Shown here piece after piece: positions 23,201-32,400 of a stretch of 64,000 nucleotides of DNA. The position numbers and the translations under genes are program-made. Source of the DNA: Littorina saxatilis. Lineage: Eukaryota; Mollusca; Gastropoda; Littorinimorpha; Littorinidae. The stretch's first letter is position 1, and each line of letters opens with the position of its first letter. The notes below the pieces were generated by a model, which ran no database searches, was not told the DNA's origin, and worked only from the letters and a program-made list of their open reading frames with translations. Where the stretch lies: contig NC_090253.1 in the NCBI RefSeq assembly GCF_037325665.1, positions 13,289,773 to 13,353,772 of the forward strand, read 5' to 3'.

Positions 23201-26200
23201 ATTAGCCATAGTTTGTGATGTCACGGTGTGAAGTTATGAACTCCTAGGACATTCTAAAAAAACTTTCAGTTTCTGCCAACTCTTTGAGTCAGACAAACAT
23301 TTTGGTGTATTGAAATCCTTTTGATGGTACTTTTCAAGCACATTTTGCACAAAAACAGCACAATTGTAGATTTAATGATAACTTATGCCAATATTTGCTG
23401 TGAAAAAATTGTGACAATATTAATTTCTATAAATAATACAGATAACCAAAAAATCTTCTCCACACTTCATCTTCAAAAATTACCTTCATGTTCCAGCTCA
23501 CCTTTTCAGATTAAAAAACAAAACAAATTGTTTCCTGCCTGTATAAATTAAATTTATTATACCAATAAAAGTAAATTATGTGAAGTTATGAACTTCCCAT
23601 TAATGGAGTTCACATCTGCATCATGCGTGGCCAAAACAAGTTTAACTTGCTTGAAATGCAAAGTAATTTGCTGTAGCAATTTGCTCAGATGTCTAAAACA
23701 GACCCAATACATGTAGCAACAATGATTTAACAAGTCTAAATTTTGTGACGGTGTGAAGTTATGAACTCCTGCAAACTTTTAAACCTGAATCTGTGAAGTG
23801 ATCAAACATGAGTTTTCTTAAATCATAGCTGTTCCTTGCGTATTTATGCTCTAAAATACATCTCTATTTTCAAAACAAAGAAAATGTTCATTTTTAAAAT
23901 TGATTTTGTATGTCACAAAAATGGACACCTATTCTGACTTTGGGCCATATATTAATTCCGGGGTTTCGGTTGGAACGGATTCTCTCTCTTTGTGCCTATG
24001 TCAACGGAAATTCCCCAACGGTGATGACGTCATCTTGAAGAACGGAAATTTCCACACAGTTTGAACAGCGAAGGGTCATGTCATGTGCGCACATTTACCA
24101 GCACGGAGTATCCAAAGTTGACCATTTTTTCGATTTTTTTGATAAAACACAGACAAAAACAACAAAACATCGGTTTGAAAATGGTTTTATTTACATGAAT
24201 ACATGTCTAAAATGACAAAAGCAGATTACTGAATGCATTCCAGGATGTTCAAAGGTGTGAAAAATGCAACAACCCCAAAAAGGTGTATGAGACCAAAAAT
24301 AACTCATTTTGCCTACCCGGTCTGCCCTTAACTGTGCTCTCCGCGCTTTACATACTAATTATAGGCAGGCTCAACTGTAATTCATGTGTCTAGAAGTATA
24401 ATCAGACACCTGCACTTGACCCAAGGATCACCAGTCTAGAGCTCTACCAACTGAGCTACCACACTATGAGAAATGCAACGCTACCTTGGTCCGTCTTGGT
24501 TGCTGGCTTCCAGTTTTCAGCGCTGATGATGGGCAAGCACACCTGGCCCTTCTCGTCAATGTTGGGATGGTAGATCTTGGTCTTGAATGTCACTTTTGGG
24601 GGTTTGAATGGATACTCTGCTGGAAACTGTATCTCAATCCGAAAGGCTCCCTTGTTGTAGGGTGCGTTTTCCTGTCAGAATCAATCTTCGTTAACAAAGA
24701 ATAGCCACAAAATGGACACCTCCTAAATCAGTCGCGCATGTAAGTCAACACTACCTTATTGAACTGAAGGCAAGGGCTTGATAATGATACACTTCAGATT
24801 AGCCTTGCCGTGCAACAAAACGCCTTACTGTTCACAGCAAAACTGAGTCTGAATGTATCAATACATACATCATTACAATATGCATCAGCAAGTGTGTTAC
24901 AACTTACAAGTTACATTTATAGAAAAAAGAACATAATTTGTACAACCAATCTTACAAACGATAAAAACTGCATTAGCAGGTTTGAGTCGTGCAGGGATGT
25001 CGTTAGGCGTCGGACAGACCGATTAAAAGGCTCAAATGTCCGATTCACATAGCCGCATTGCGGTCAGATGTCCTATCGTTTTCAACTGAGCGCGGTCATG
25101 GTCCGATAAGAACTCCATTCCTTCGGACAGCGCGATATTTGATGTTTCTTTTCTTGATAGAAATCTTGAAAAAGTGACCGAGTGCTCTTGTGTACAGGTG
25201 CACTGAAGTTGTGCATTGCAGATCTGGCATTTTCCTAATCGTTTGCGGTATGAGCCGTTTGCGTACACCCGTCTACAGTACACTACAGTTGAGAGTATGG
25301 TAGACAACTCCAACTGACCAAGGCTCGCGTCTGCTTTAATTTGCTTTCAGTTAGAGATGAAGCTCACTGCAAAAAACTAAAGCCTGCCAAAGAACAGCAA
25401 TAACTGAACATGTTTGGCGTTTCAACGGCATCGTATGCTACATTAAGGCCAAGAACATGGGAAAACACGGCTAGCATCATTCTGGAAAATGACAGTGCCA
25501 ATGACAGTGTCGCCGCTGAAACCTCCACAATCACGGAAAGTAAAGTTTCATCACTTGAAGATAGTGTCGGTAAAGCAGGAAATTCACACAAACGGTCTTT
25601 TAATAAGGTTAGCTTTTCATGGCTGACCCTGTTTAGTACTAGTTGGTTAGAATTTGACAGCAAAGAGACCATCTATATAGGCAAACTGTTTTGTCGAATC
25701 TGTCAAGAAAAAGCTCTGTCAGGAAATCGTGCAGTTTGTGTGCCAATCAAAGTAAGAGTGCTGAAGTTTTTGGTGTTTTTTTTAGTTTGTTTGTTTCTTT
25801 TTTGTGTGTGTCCTGTTTGAAACAAATGTAATAAAACAATATACGTACACAATGTTGGTGCGTATATATATGTGTGTTTGCACATGATAATTTTGTGTTT
25901 TGCACACAATTATAATGTCCTAATAGTAACTCATACTTTGTCTAGCGACAAGAGTAGTTCCCCTTCTTTTTACTAGGTTTCTTCGACAACACTGACTGCA
26001 ATCCGACGATCAGTTTTCAACAATATTTCATTTTATAAACAGGTCACACGCAACCAAATGCACACATCTCATCAATTTAAAGAACATAAAGCGGTTTCAT
26101 ACACTATTTTCCCCAGAAAACTGAACTTCATACAGTAATTAACGTTAGAACACGGGTGCAAAAGTTCGTCTGCTAGTCCCATTTGACGAAAGAACATTAT

Positions 26201-27269
26201 CCTAAGCGATACTAAAACATAAACAGAACACACAATATCTGCCTTTACCGCCACAGCAGAATAACAGCATATTTGTGTACTTGAATTTAGTCCCAAACAG
26301 GGAAACTGACAAGAAGTGTTAACAGAATGGAATGATTTGCACAGAACTATACAACCGCGCATTAATCGATCGCCTGCGCAGGTTGACTGGTTGAGTGATT
26401 CGGATTCGATCAAACTTTCGCACAAAAACTCCTGTTTTCTTTGAATAACTGAAGAAAGGAGGAATAAAGAGGTTACACACCTCGTCTCAGTGATTATTAA
26501 AAATAATGGTCTCAGTTCGCGGTCATGAAAAAGCTCGCTGAAGCTCGCATTTTTCATGATCCGCCAACTTCGACCATTATTTTTAATAATCACTGAGACT
26601 CGGCATGTAACCTCTACATGTCTGACCACAGATTAAATCATTTATATTAATTAATGTAATTGCTACCTTACTGCTTAGGCTTAGTTAATACTTTAAATGT
26701 AATGGACAAGAATAGCATGATACTGATAATCCCATCTCCAATAATTATAAAGAAGTATGTTCAACTTACAGGTACCAAGAGTCCATGCCAATTCAGTATA
26801 TTGGACTCATCAACGTTTATGTCTCGAAACACTTTCAAGGCAGATTTCCTTAGGTCATCCAGTTCCTGTCAAAGAAAAATGAACATGACTAAGACATAAA
26901 AATAGTTGGCTAAGTTCACAAGCAAACATGCTATAAACCACGTAAAGTATTACACTTTACAATATTTACAACAACAAGTACATTTCGTCAAGTTCATTCT
27001 ATCACCTACAACACAAAATCGTTTTCTCCAAATTAATCGTATCAACATTTTTACTTCGACTTGACAATCCTTGCGTGCCGGTTAGTTCATTTGCGCTCCG
27101 AGAGATCAATTTCAAGATATGCCGTTGGAGTACGTATCTGAAAAGATGGAATCGTTCTCAAATGAAACAAAGCTACATTCAAGCTTTTATCTTCTCATGA
27201 ATAACCAAACAAATCAACATTATTTGTCTATTTTTTGTTTACCCTGGCGAGTCGCTTGGTCGCTGCCAT
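16200..27269 (-). CDS. UBE2L3: E2 ubiquitin-conjugating enzyme UbcH7 type
   Basis: Four minus-strand exons, 27269-27243, 26865-26770, 24671-24485 and 16354-16200, join in phase (0, 0, 1) to give exactly 154 residues, the length of human UBE2L3. The enzyme carries activated ubiquitin as a thioester and hands it to HECT and RBR ligases such as parkin. The UBC fold is complete: start [14 protein letters not shown], then [38 protein letters not shown] and [17 protein letters not shown]. The catalytic cysteine is C86. F63, which contacts E3s, and P88 and H119, which restrict UbcH7 to cysteine transfer, are all present. Intron 3 is 8.1 kb and holds a LINE tail and a 6.8 kb TTAA transposon. The start codon context ACAAGATGGCAGC is YY1-like. 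Confidence 0.97.
16395..16922 (+). mobile_element. 5'-truncated LINE with RNase H domain, 15 bp target duplication
   Basis: A perfect duplication ATTGCACACCACAGC flanks the insertion (16380-16394 and 16923-16937). From 16412 it encodes about 159 residues to a stop at 16891: [20 protein letters not shown] is the C-terminal part of an RNase H domain. It is followed by a Cys-rich [19 protein letters not shown] tail, as in I or Jockey-type LINE ORF2. The 3' end is CGAACGCCAAGAAGAAGAAG, like the S1 SINE tails. It lies in UBE2L3 intron 3, just upstream of exon 4. Confidence 0.88.
17890..19180. repeat. Tandem array, about 3.5 units of 360-400 bp
   Basis: Units start with CTGTC(A/G)GACTCATAAAAAC at about 17896, 18268, 18628 and 19029. 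Each contains CCATTCAAAAGTTGCAACAT and AAATTACATTCAGAGAAAAC. Units differ by many substitutions and small indels, so the array is not recent. It lies where the C-terminal half of the transposase would be expected. Confidence 0.8.
19200..21060 (-). pseudogene. Decayed transposase N-terminal region of the TTAA element
   Basis: Minus-strand fragments can be read near 21050-20955 ([17 protein letters not shown]), 19722-19610 ([17 protein letters not shown]), 19600-19480 ([18 protein letters not shown]) and 19450-19200 ([18 protein letters not shown], then [20 protein letters not shown]). They lie in different frames with stops between them. The order of a basic start, a Cys-Cys motif and a [10 protein letters not shown] helix resembles the N-terminal third of Kolobok/Mutator-domain transposases from invertebrates. 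The catalytic part is not present. Family assignment is from memory and tentative. Confidence 0.45.
21185..23950. mobile_element. 2.8 kb non-coding TIR element built on a ~175 bp periodic box
   Basis: The termini are ATATGGCCTTAAGTCTGAAA at the left and, inverted, ATATGGCCCAAAGTCAGAAT at the right, continuing to GGTGTCCA. No reading frame of note occurs inside. The box GTGAAGTTATGAAC, or its inverse, recurs at about 21588, 21797, 21964, 22316, 22499, 22531, 22711, 22871, 23051, 23226, 23579 and 23752. Most intervals are 160-183 bases or twice that. Sequence between boxes is not visibly conserved. It is nested in the TTAA transposon. Confidence 0.7.
24992..25830 (+). mobile_element. hAT-like transposon fragment with TTF-type finger coding
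   Basis: The left terminus is CAGGGATGTCGTTAGGCGTC; no matching right end was found. From 25410 a plus-strand frame includes [15 protein letters not shown] and [16 protein letters not shown], a TTF-type zinc finger start as in hAT transposases. It then runs into GTTTGTTTC-rich sequence. It resembles the coding relic at 3.26-3.48 kb. It lies in UBE2L3 intron 2. Confidence 0.5.
26468..26615. mobile_element. Hairpin MITE in UBE2L3 intron 2
   Basis: The arms AGAGGTTAC...CTCAGTGATTATTAAAAATA and their inverse complement meet around GCTCGCTGAAGCTCGC, giving a fold-back of about 148 bp. A minus-strand open frame across it (26629-26072) is an accident of the palindrome. Confidence 0.75.
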
Positions 27270-27589
27270 CTTGTTTTTATCAAACAATGCACCCCTCTGG
27301 TGGCAGCAATTCAAGGGACATAACCGAAATCACTGTCAAGTTGATGGTGTAATGTCTAATGAAATAATATTGTTCCCAAGTCTTCTTCTCAGAGTTATCA
27401 GTTTATGTCAAAGAAAGATCAGTATTTCTTTTTTAATTGTTTTTGTTGTAAAACTTTATGACATTTCATTCAAAATTGATACAAGGAAATGTTCTAAAAT
27501 TAGCTGTTCAAGAAAGGTAACTCATTCAAGTATTTCTTATTCACGAATACCTACTTCCTCCCCTTGGACTTGGTGGATTTACGATAGGG

Positions 27590-27880
27590 CGAAAAAAAAT
27601 AGTAGGTGTGGTTACGGTAACATAGCCCCAAAAAATAGGGTAGGCAGGTAGGCAATCACTTTTTTTTTTAAATTTTATTTCTGTAATGTGTACAAATAAA
27701 ACCTACTTGACAGGAAAATAAGTGTGCGACTCGGGCGCTTTCGCTTTCATTGCGTTTTCTGCACTCGTTTTCTTGTGTGTTTTCTGTTTGTTTTGACAAA
27801 TGTAATAAAAAGTTATAGGGTCGGCCCCTAAAAATAGGGTAGGTCGGGTTACCGTAACCACACCTATTTTTTTTTTTAAG
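27590..27880. mobile_element. TIR MITE upstream of UBE2L3
   Basis: TAGGTGTGGTTACGGTAAC at 27603 is matched by its inverse ending at 27866, with A or T runs outside. Inside is GGGTAGGCAATCACTTTTTT, close to the left end of the TTAA element at 17534, so the two may be related. It lies about 320 bp upstream of the UBE2L3 start codon. Confidence 0.75.
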
Positions 27881-27903
27881 CCTAGTCATTTTCATTGACA
27901 TTG

Positions 27904-27959
27904 CACACACACACACACACACACAAACTCTCTCTCACACACACACTGACACACATTGT

Positions 27960-27992
<33 letters not shown>
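27904..27992. repeat. AC microsatellite
   Basis: (AC)n with CT interruptions, in the spacer between UBE2L3 and the racemase-like gene. Confidence 0.9.
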
Positions 27993-27993
<1 letters not shown>

Positions 27994-28492
27994 AATAAAA
28001 GAGTGATAATCAATCAAATTAATGGTGCAAAATTTATTCATGATATGTATCCAAGTAACAGTGCACTTTTACCTAATCAGCGTTTATTGTCTAAGTTTTT
28101 GGATTGATACTGATCAGCATGTACATGTAATGTAAACAAAATAAAAGTATACAAAAACAAGGGGACATAATTAAAACAACACTACAAAGGCAATAAGGCA
28201 TACATTCTATTTCTGTTTTGAAATGTGACATATTATATGTCACTTATGATATTGTACATTTTAATTCATATGTTGAAGATAAACATGATAAAACATCAAC
28301 AGCTGCAAATTTGAAACTCAAACAAGCAAGGAGAAACACAATGAAAGCTCTAGGTTAACAAATCCATAAAAACAAACAGACCTCATACGTTTCAAAATTC
28401 AGAATAAAAAACATGAAAGGTACGTTGTTGGAACGTTTAATCATGACAATACAAAACGTTACGTTCACTGATCTTTGACTCAGCGGTCTTTT

Positions 28493-28639
28493 AAGTGGAA
28501 AGAGAGACAAACACTTATAATACAGAAAATAAACTTATCGGACAAATTGTCCAGAAACTCGCTAGGAAGACACAAGCGAGACCTGTTTCTGGTCTAAGTT
28601 TATTGTCTGTATTATAAGTGTTAGTCTGTCTGTCCACTT
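28493..28639. mobile_element. Hairpin MITE in the UBE2L3-SRR spacer
   Basis: The left arm AAGTGGAAAGAGAGACAAAC, running on into ACTTATAATACAG, is repeated inverted at the right end with few mismatches. The loop region contains GGACAAATTGTCC, itself a palindrome. No coding sequence is present. Confidence 0.75.
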
Positions 28640-28782
28640 GATTCTAGGTTCACAACAAATTCATTTAAATGTTTGGCGCTTTTTAATAACTCCTATCCCA
28701 CCAATCTGCACCACAATCCCCTCTCTAAAACAGGATAGTTTTACGTGCATGCTATAACAAAAACAGATTGAACCTGTTCTTT

Positions 28783-28784
<2 letters not shown>

Positions 28785-28838
<54 letters not shown>

Positions 28839-28870
28839 ATGTGTGCGCGCATATGTGTGTGTGTGTGTGT
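28785..28870. repeat. TG microsatellite
   Basis: A (TG)n run with GCGC interruptions lies in the spacer between UBE2L3 and the racemase-like gene. The rest of this spacer (28870-29280) shows no gene. Confidence 0.9.
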
Positions 28871-29289
28871 GCACACGTGTGTGCTTGAGTGCATGTGTGT
28901 GTTTGTGTTCTAGCGTTCTCTGACATTTGACACTGATGAAGAAAATGTACAACACATTAATAATGTAAAATATTAAGAAAACCTGACATTTTAGATATTA
29001 TGCTAAATTGCCTAGTGTTAAGAAAATGGATATTCATCAGTGCTAGGGGTTGCACTGGGGTACCCTTCAAGAAGTCAAGATGATCATTTTCAGCTGTTGG
29101 TTCACTCTGCGATCCCTTGGTCACAGGTTTGAATCCATCCAGTCCCAGAATGGTAATGTTAACTTTATGTGTAGAATCGGGGGAGGGGTGGGTGTTCTAC
29201 TGTTATTAAAGTTGACTGACTGTTTCCGAATCAAATACATGTAATACTCAAGGACAGTATGCTTATGTCACTGCTATTTTTTTATTTTT

Positions 29290-29295
29290 TTTATT
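29290..29295 (-). terminator. Racemase-like gene poly(A) signal
   Basis: TTTATT on the plus strand gives AATAAA on the gene strand, about 180 bases beyond the stop codon. A second one overlaps a few bases further on. Confidence 0.5.
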
Positions 29296-29477
29296 GCTCC
29301 GCTGTTGCATGTTGAACAAATATGATGGTTTTAAACCACTTGTAGGCATTTACAAAAGTTTTGATTTGACTTTGGCCAATCGTGCCAAGAACAGACAACT
29401 GAGATACAGATGAATGTTTCTGGAAACATAAATTCCATAAGTAGTAAGTAATCATCTGACAAGGGAAGCCACTCAGG

Positions 29478-32400
29478 TCACCAAGGGAGATTATCAAGAT
29501 CAATGTTCCCGCCACACAATATGACTCCAACTTTCTTGATGGCAGGATCCAAACTCTTCATCCTGTCGGATAAAACAGCAGCCACACTGGCTCCTGCTGC
29601 CATTTCCACCACCAACTGCGAACACAACATGAAAAGCAAGTGAGAGTTCATTTGTAATATTGCCAGCTTTGACAAAAACAAAGACAGTACTGCAGCGGTA
29701 GCCTTCTTTAAATACCCCCCCAAAGCCTGAGCAAATCAAGTCCAAAAAGAGAAGATCGAGTCTTAAAATGGAGGTCAATTTACATATTTCATTAACAGAA
29801 AATCTGAGCAAGCAGGGTCTTAAATAGGGATGGGTGTGTGTGTGTGTGTGGGGGGGGGGGGGTGGGTGTTATTGGGCAGTCTTAAAAGGGGGGGGGGGGG
29901 GTTCAATGTAAATGTTTATTTCAGTCCTCTGCTGGTATCATCACGTCTTTGAAGCTAATAGAGGAAATGAGAATTAGCTGAAAGAACACATGAATACTTA
30001 AAACAACTGAATGAAAGGCATATTAAGTGGATGACTGGCTAACTAATATAATATGAACTGATTGACTGCAGGACTTAGATTTTGTATACATAAGCAAACA
30101 CAGGGATTGATGGACGGTTAAGAGAACAGTCACTGGCTGAGTTTTGATTTTGTGGAGCGCTATTTGATGTTCAATGTATTGTTCATTTGTATCAGCCGAC
30201 TCGTCAAACTGCATGCTTTTTCTTTGGTTGTTTTGTTTTCCACTAAGTTATTTGAAATTGTCATTGTGACAGGACAAACTATTAACTGGTTCAGTAGAAA
30301 ATACAGTCAAACCTGTTTATAATGACCACCAAAAGGACCAACCAAGAGCGGTTGTTGAAGACAGGTTGGCGCTATGAAAAGGTGAAATCAATAAAAATAA
30401 AAACATCTGGGATCATTTGGGAAAGTTGTTACTGGTAGGTGGTCATTACCAAGGGGTGGTCGCCAGGGCAGGTTCCACTGTGCTATGTTTGTTTATTTAG
30501 CAAGCTATTGGTGTACATGTATTCTCTGCTTATATAGGGATGCTTCAGTAGAATCTTTAATGATGAGTAAATGCTCAGTTATTTTTGATTGAAACACTTT
30601 TGTCCTACCTTCATTCTGTGCATGATGAATTTCACCCCCTGTATCATCTCTTCATCACTCTGAAAACATGAAACAGAACTCGAACTCGAAAACTTTATAA
30701 TGGAAGGTTAATAGCATTAGGTCCATATGGTCCTTTCTTACAGCTACTCCCTACTACAATACACACATGAAAAGAAGAGCAAGAATGAAAAATAAAAAAA
30801 TAAAAATAAAAAAGATATTAAAAAACAAAACACGCACTTGAATACAAACAAACAAACAAAACGTCACCAACAAGCAATCTAAAGCAAAAGAGAAAATTAA
30901 GAACATTTTTTTACAGAAAAAAATAAAGGCGTCATCTGTCCAAAAAAAATCATCACATAGCAATGTCAATGGGTCTGATAGTGTCAATCTAATAATTTCA
31001 TAACAACAACAAATGAGAATAGTTGCACTGTCTCACTATGCAACAGGATATGTTCAACACAGTCATTACATTTCAGAACTGAAAGTTTCAGTTACTGCAA
31101 CTATATTATTGAGAGAAAACAGCAAAAATAATATCATATAATATTAAGTTTCCCCCCAAAGCGGCATATTGCTGCATAAATGGCAGGGTAAAAACGGTCA
31201 TACACGTACAAATCCACTTGTGCAAAAAACCACGAGTGTACATGGGAGTTTCAGCCCATGAACGCAGAAGAAGATCATATAAGGTGAATGATAACTTTTG
31301 ATCTTCACATACCTTATGGTAACTTTCACTAACATACACTTCGTGGCTACAAACTATATAGTGGTACCTGTCAATAAAGAACTATTGAGACCAGCTAAAC
31401 GTGTCCCTACATTGCAGGTGTCCTTTTCTGACAGGTATTTTTGCGTCGAGTTAAATAAAAGGGACAGTATCAGGTGTCCTTTATTCCGAGTTGTCTCCTC
31501 ATTTGAGGGGCCTTACTTCACAGGTACCACTGTGCATCATATTCAATTTTCTGCGCTCACCATTTCAAAGGCATCTTTTTCAGCTAACTGTGAAAGAATA
31601 TTGAAGGTCAGATGTCCAAGCTGCTGTAGTCTGATTGCATCAGCAGTCGTGTTTAAGTACTCAGGTGGGTTCGGCCAAAGTCGCTGACCTGGAACAAATA
31701 AATAAACAAACAAACAATCTCTGAAAGTCTTCCCTTATACAAAACGGTGTACTGTATATGATTTGCAAAGATTTAAAAAAGACTCACTGTGCAACATCTG
31801 TTTATGTTTACAGCTTGCCCTCATCTCAAATAAATAGTTTTTCATTCAACTACATTTTAACTGTGTGTTTTATGTGTATAACCATTACATGTATCTTGAA
31901 ATAAAATCGTTGGAATTGAGTGTTTCTGATGTAACCGAGTGCCGTAATACTACGATCTCCTGGGGAGGCGAAGTGCAATCAAACAGGATTGAAAATGTTA
32001 GGGCTAATTTCTTAGCCCTATAAAAACTGTTATGCAAACCCGAAGGTTTCCATGAACATACAGACAATCGCAAACCACCAGACCCCATCACAAACAGAAT
32101 TCCACAATCCAGAGGTGTTGACTTAAAGGCCAACAACTCGGGTGCAGAGTCTGCTGTGAAAAGAGCGGTAGCCTCCCCTGTCACACTGAAATAATGCATT
32201 TCCTTTCTAAAGCACTTGTATTTGTTCTGAATAAACACTGTCATCCATTTCTGACACCCCTATTGCTAAAGGAAACAAGTACAACTATATTACCACTTTT
32301 GAAGCAATCCGTCAACAGTTTCCCCTGGGGTGACACCACAAACACTGAAAGGAACAGAATTAAACAATGCACACATGTATGTAAGGGAGAAATCAGCACA

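Larger units (their letters stand above)
17534..24327 (-). mobile_element. 6.8 kb TTAA-flanked DNA transposon (Kolobok-like, tentative)
   Basis: TTAA at 17530-17533 and 24328-24331 flanks a 6794 bp insertion. The left end reads GGGGGGACAGGGTAGGCAAG and the right end, inverted, GGGCAGACCGGGTAGGCAAA, giving a TIR of about 20 bp. It sits inside a SINE, which proves insertion. Minus-strand coding relics lie at 21.06-19.2 kb. TTAA duplications are known for piggyBac and Kolobok; the protein relic looks more like Kolobok/Mutator-domain transposases. Nested inside are a tandem array (17.89-19.18 kb) and a second TIR element (21.19-23.95 kb). Confidence 0.65.
17484..24475 (-). mobile_element. tRNA-derived SINE split by a 6.8 kb transposon
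   Basis: The minus-strand head lies at about 24475 (GTGGTAGCTCAGTTGGTAGA, box A) and the body runs to 24332. The 3' part resumes at 17529-17484, ending in (TAA)n. The two halves meet at TTAA, the target duplicated by the inserted element 17534-24327. Related tails occur near 33.3 and 44.6 kb. Confidence 0.65.

Noticed and set aside
26072-26629. 185-codon minus-strand open frame
   Set aside because: It runs through a 148 bp hairpin MITE in UBE2L3 intron 2, has no family features, and its composition is that of the repeat.
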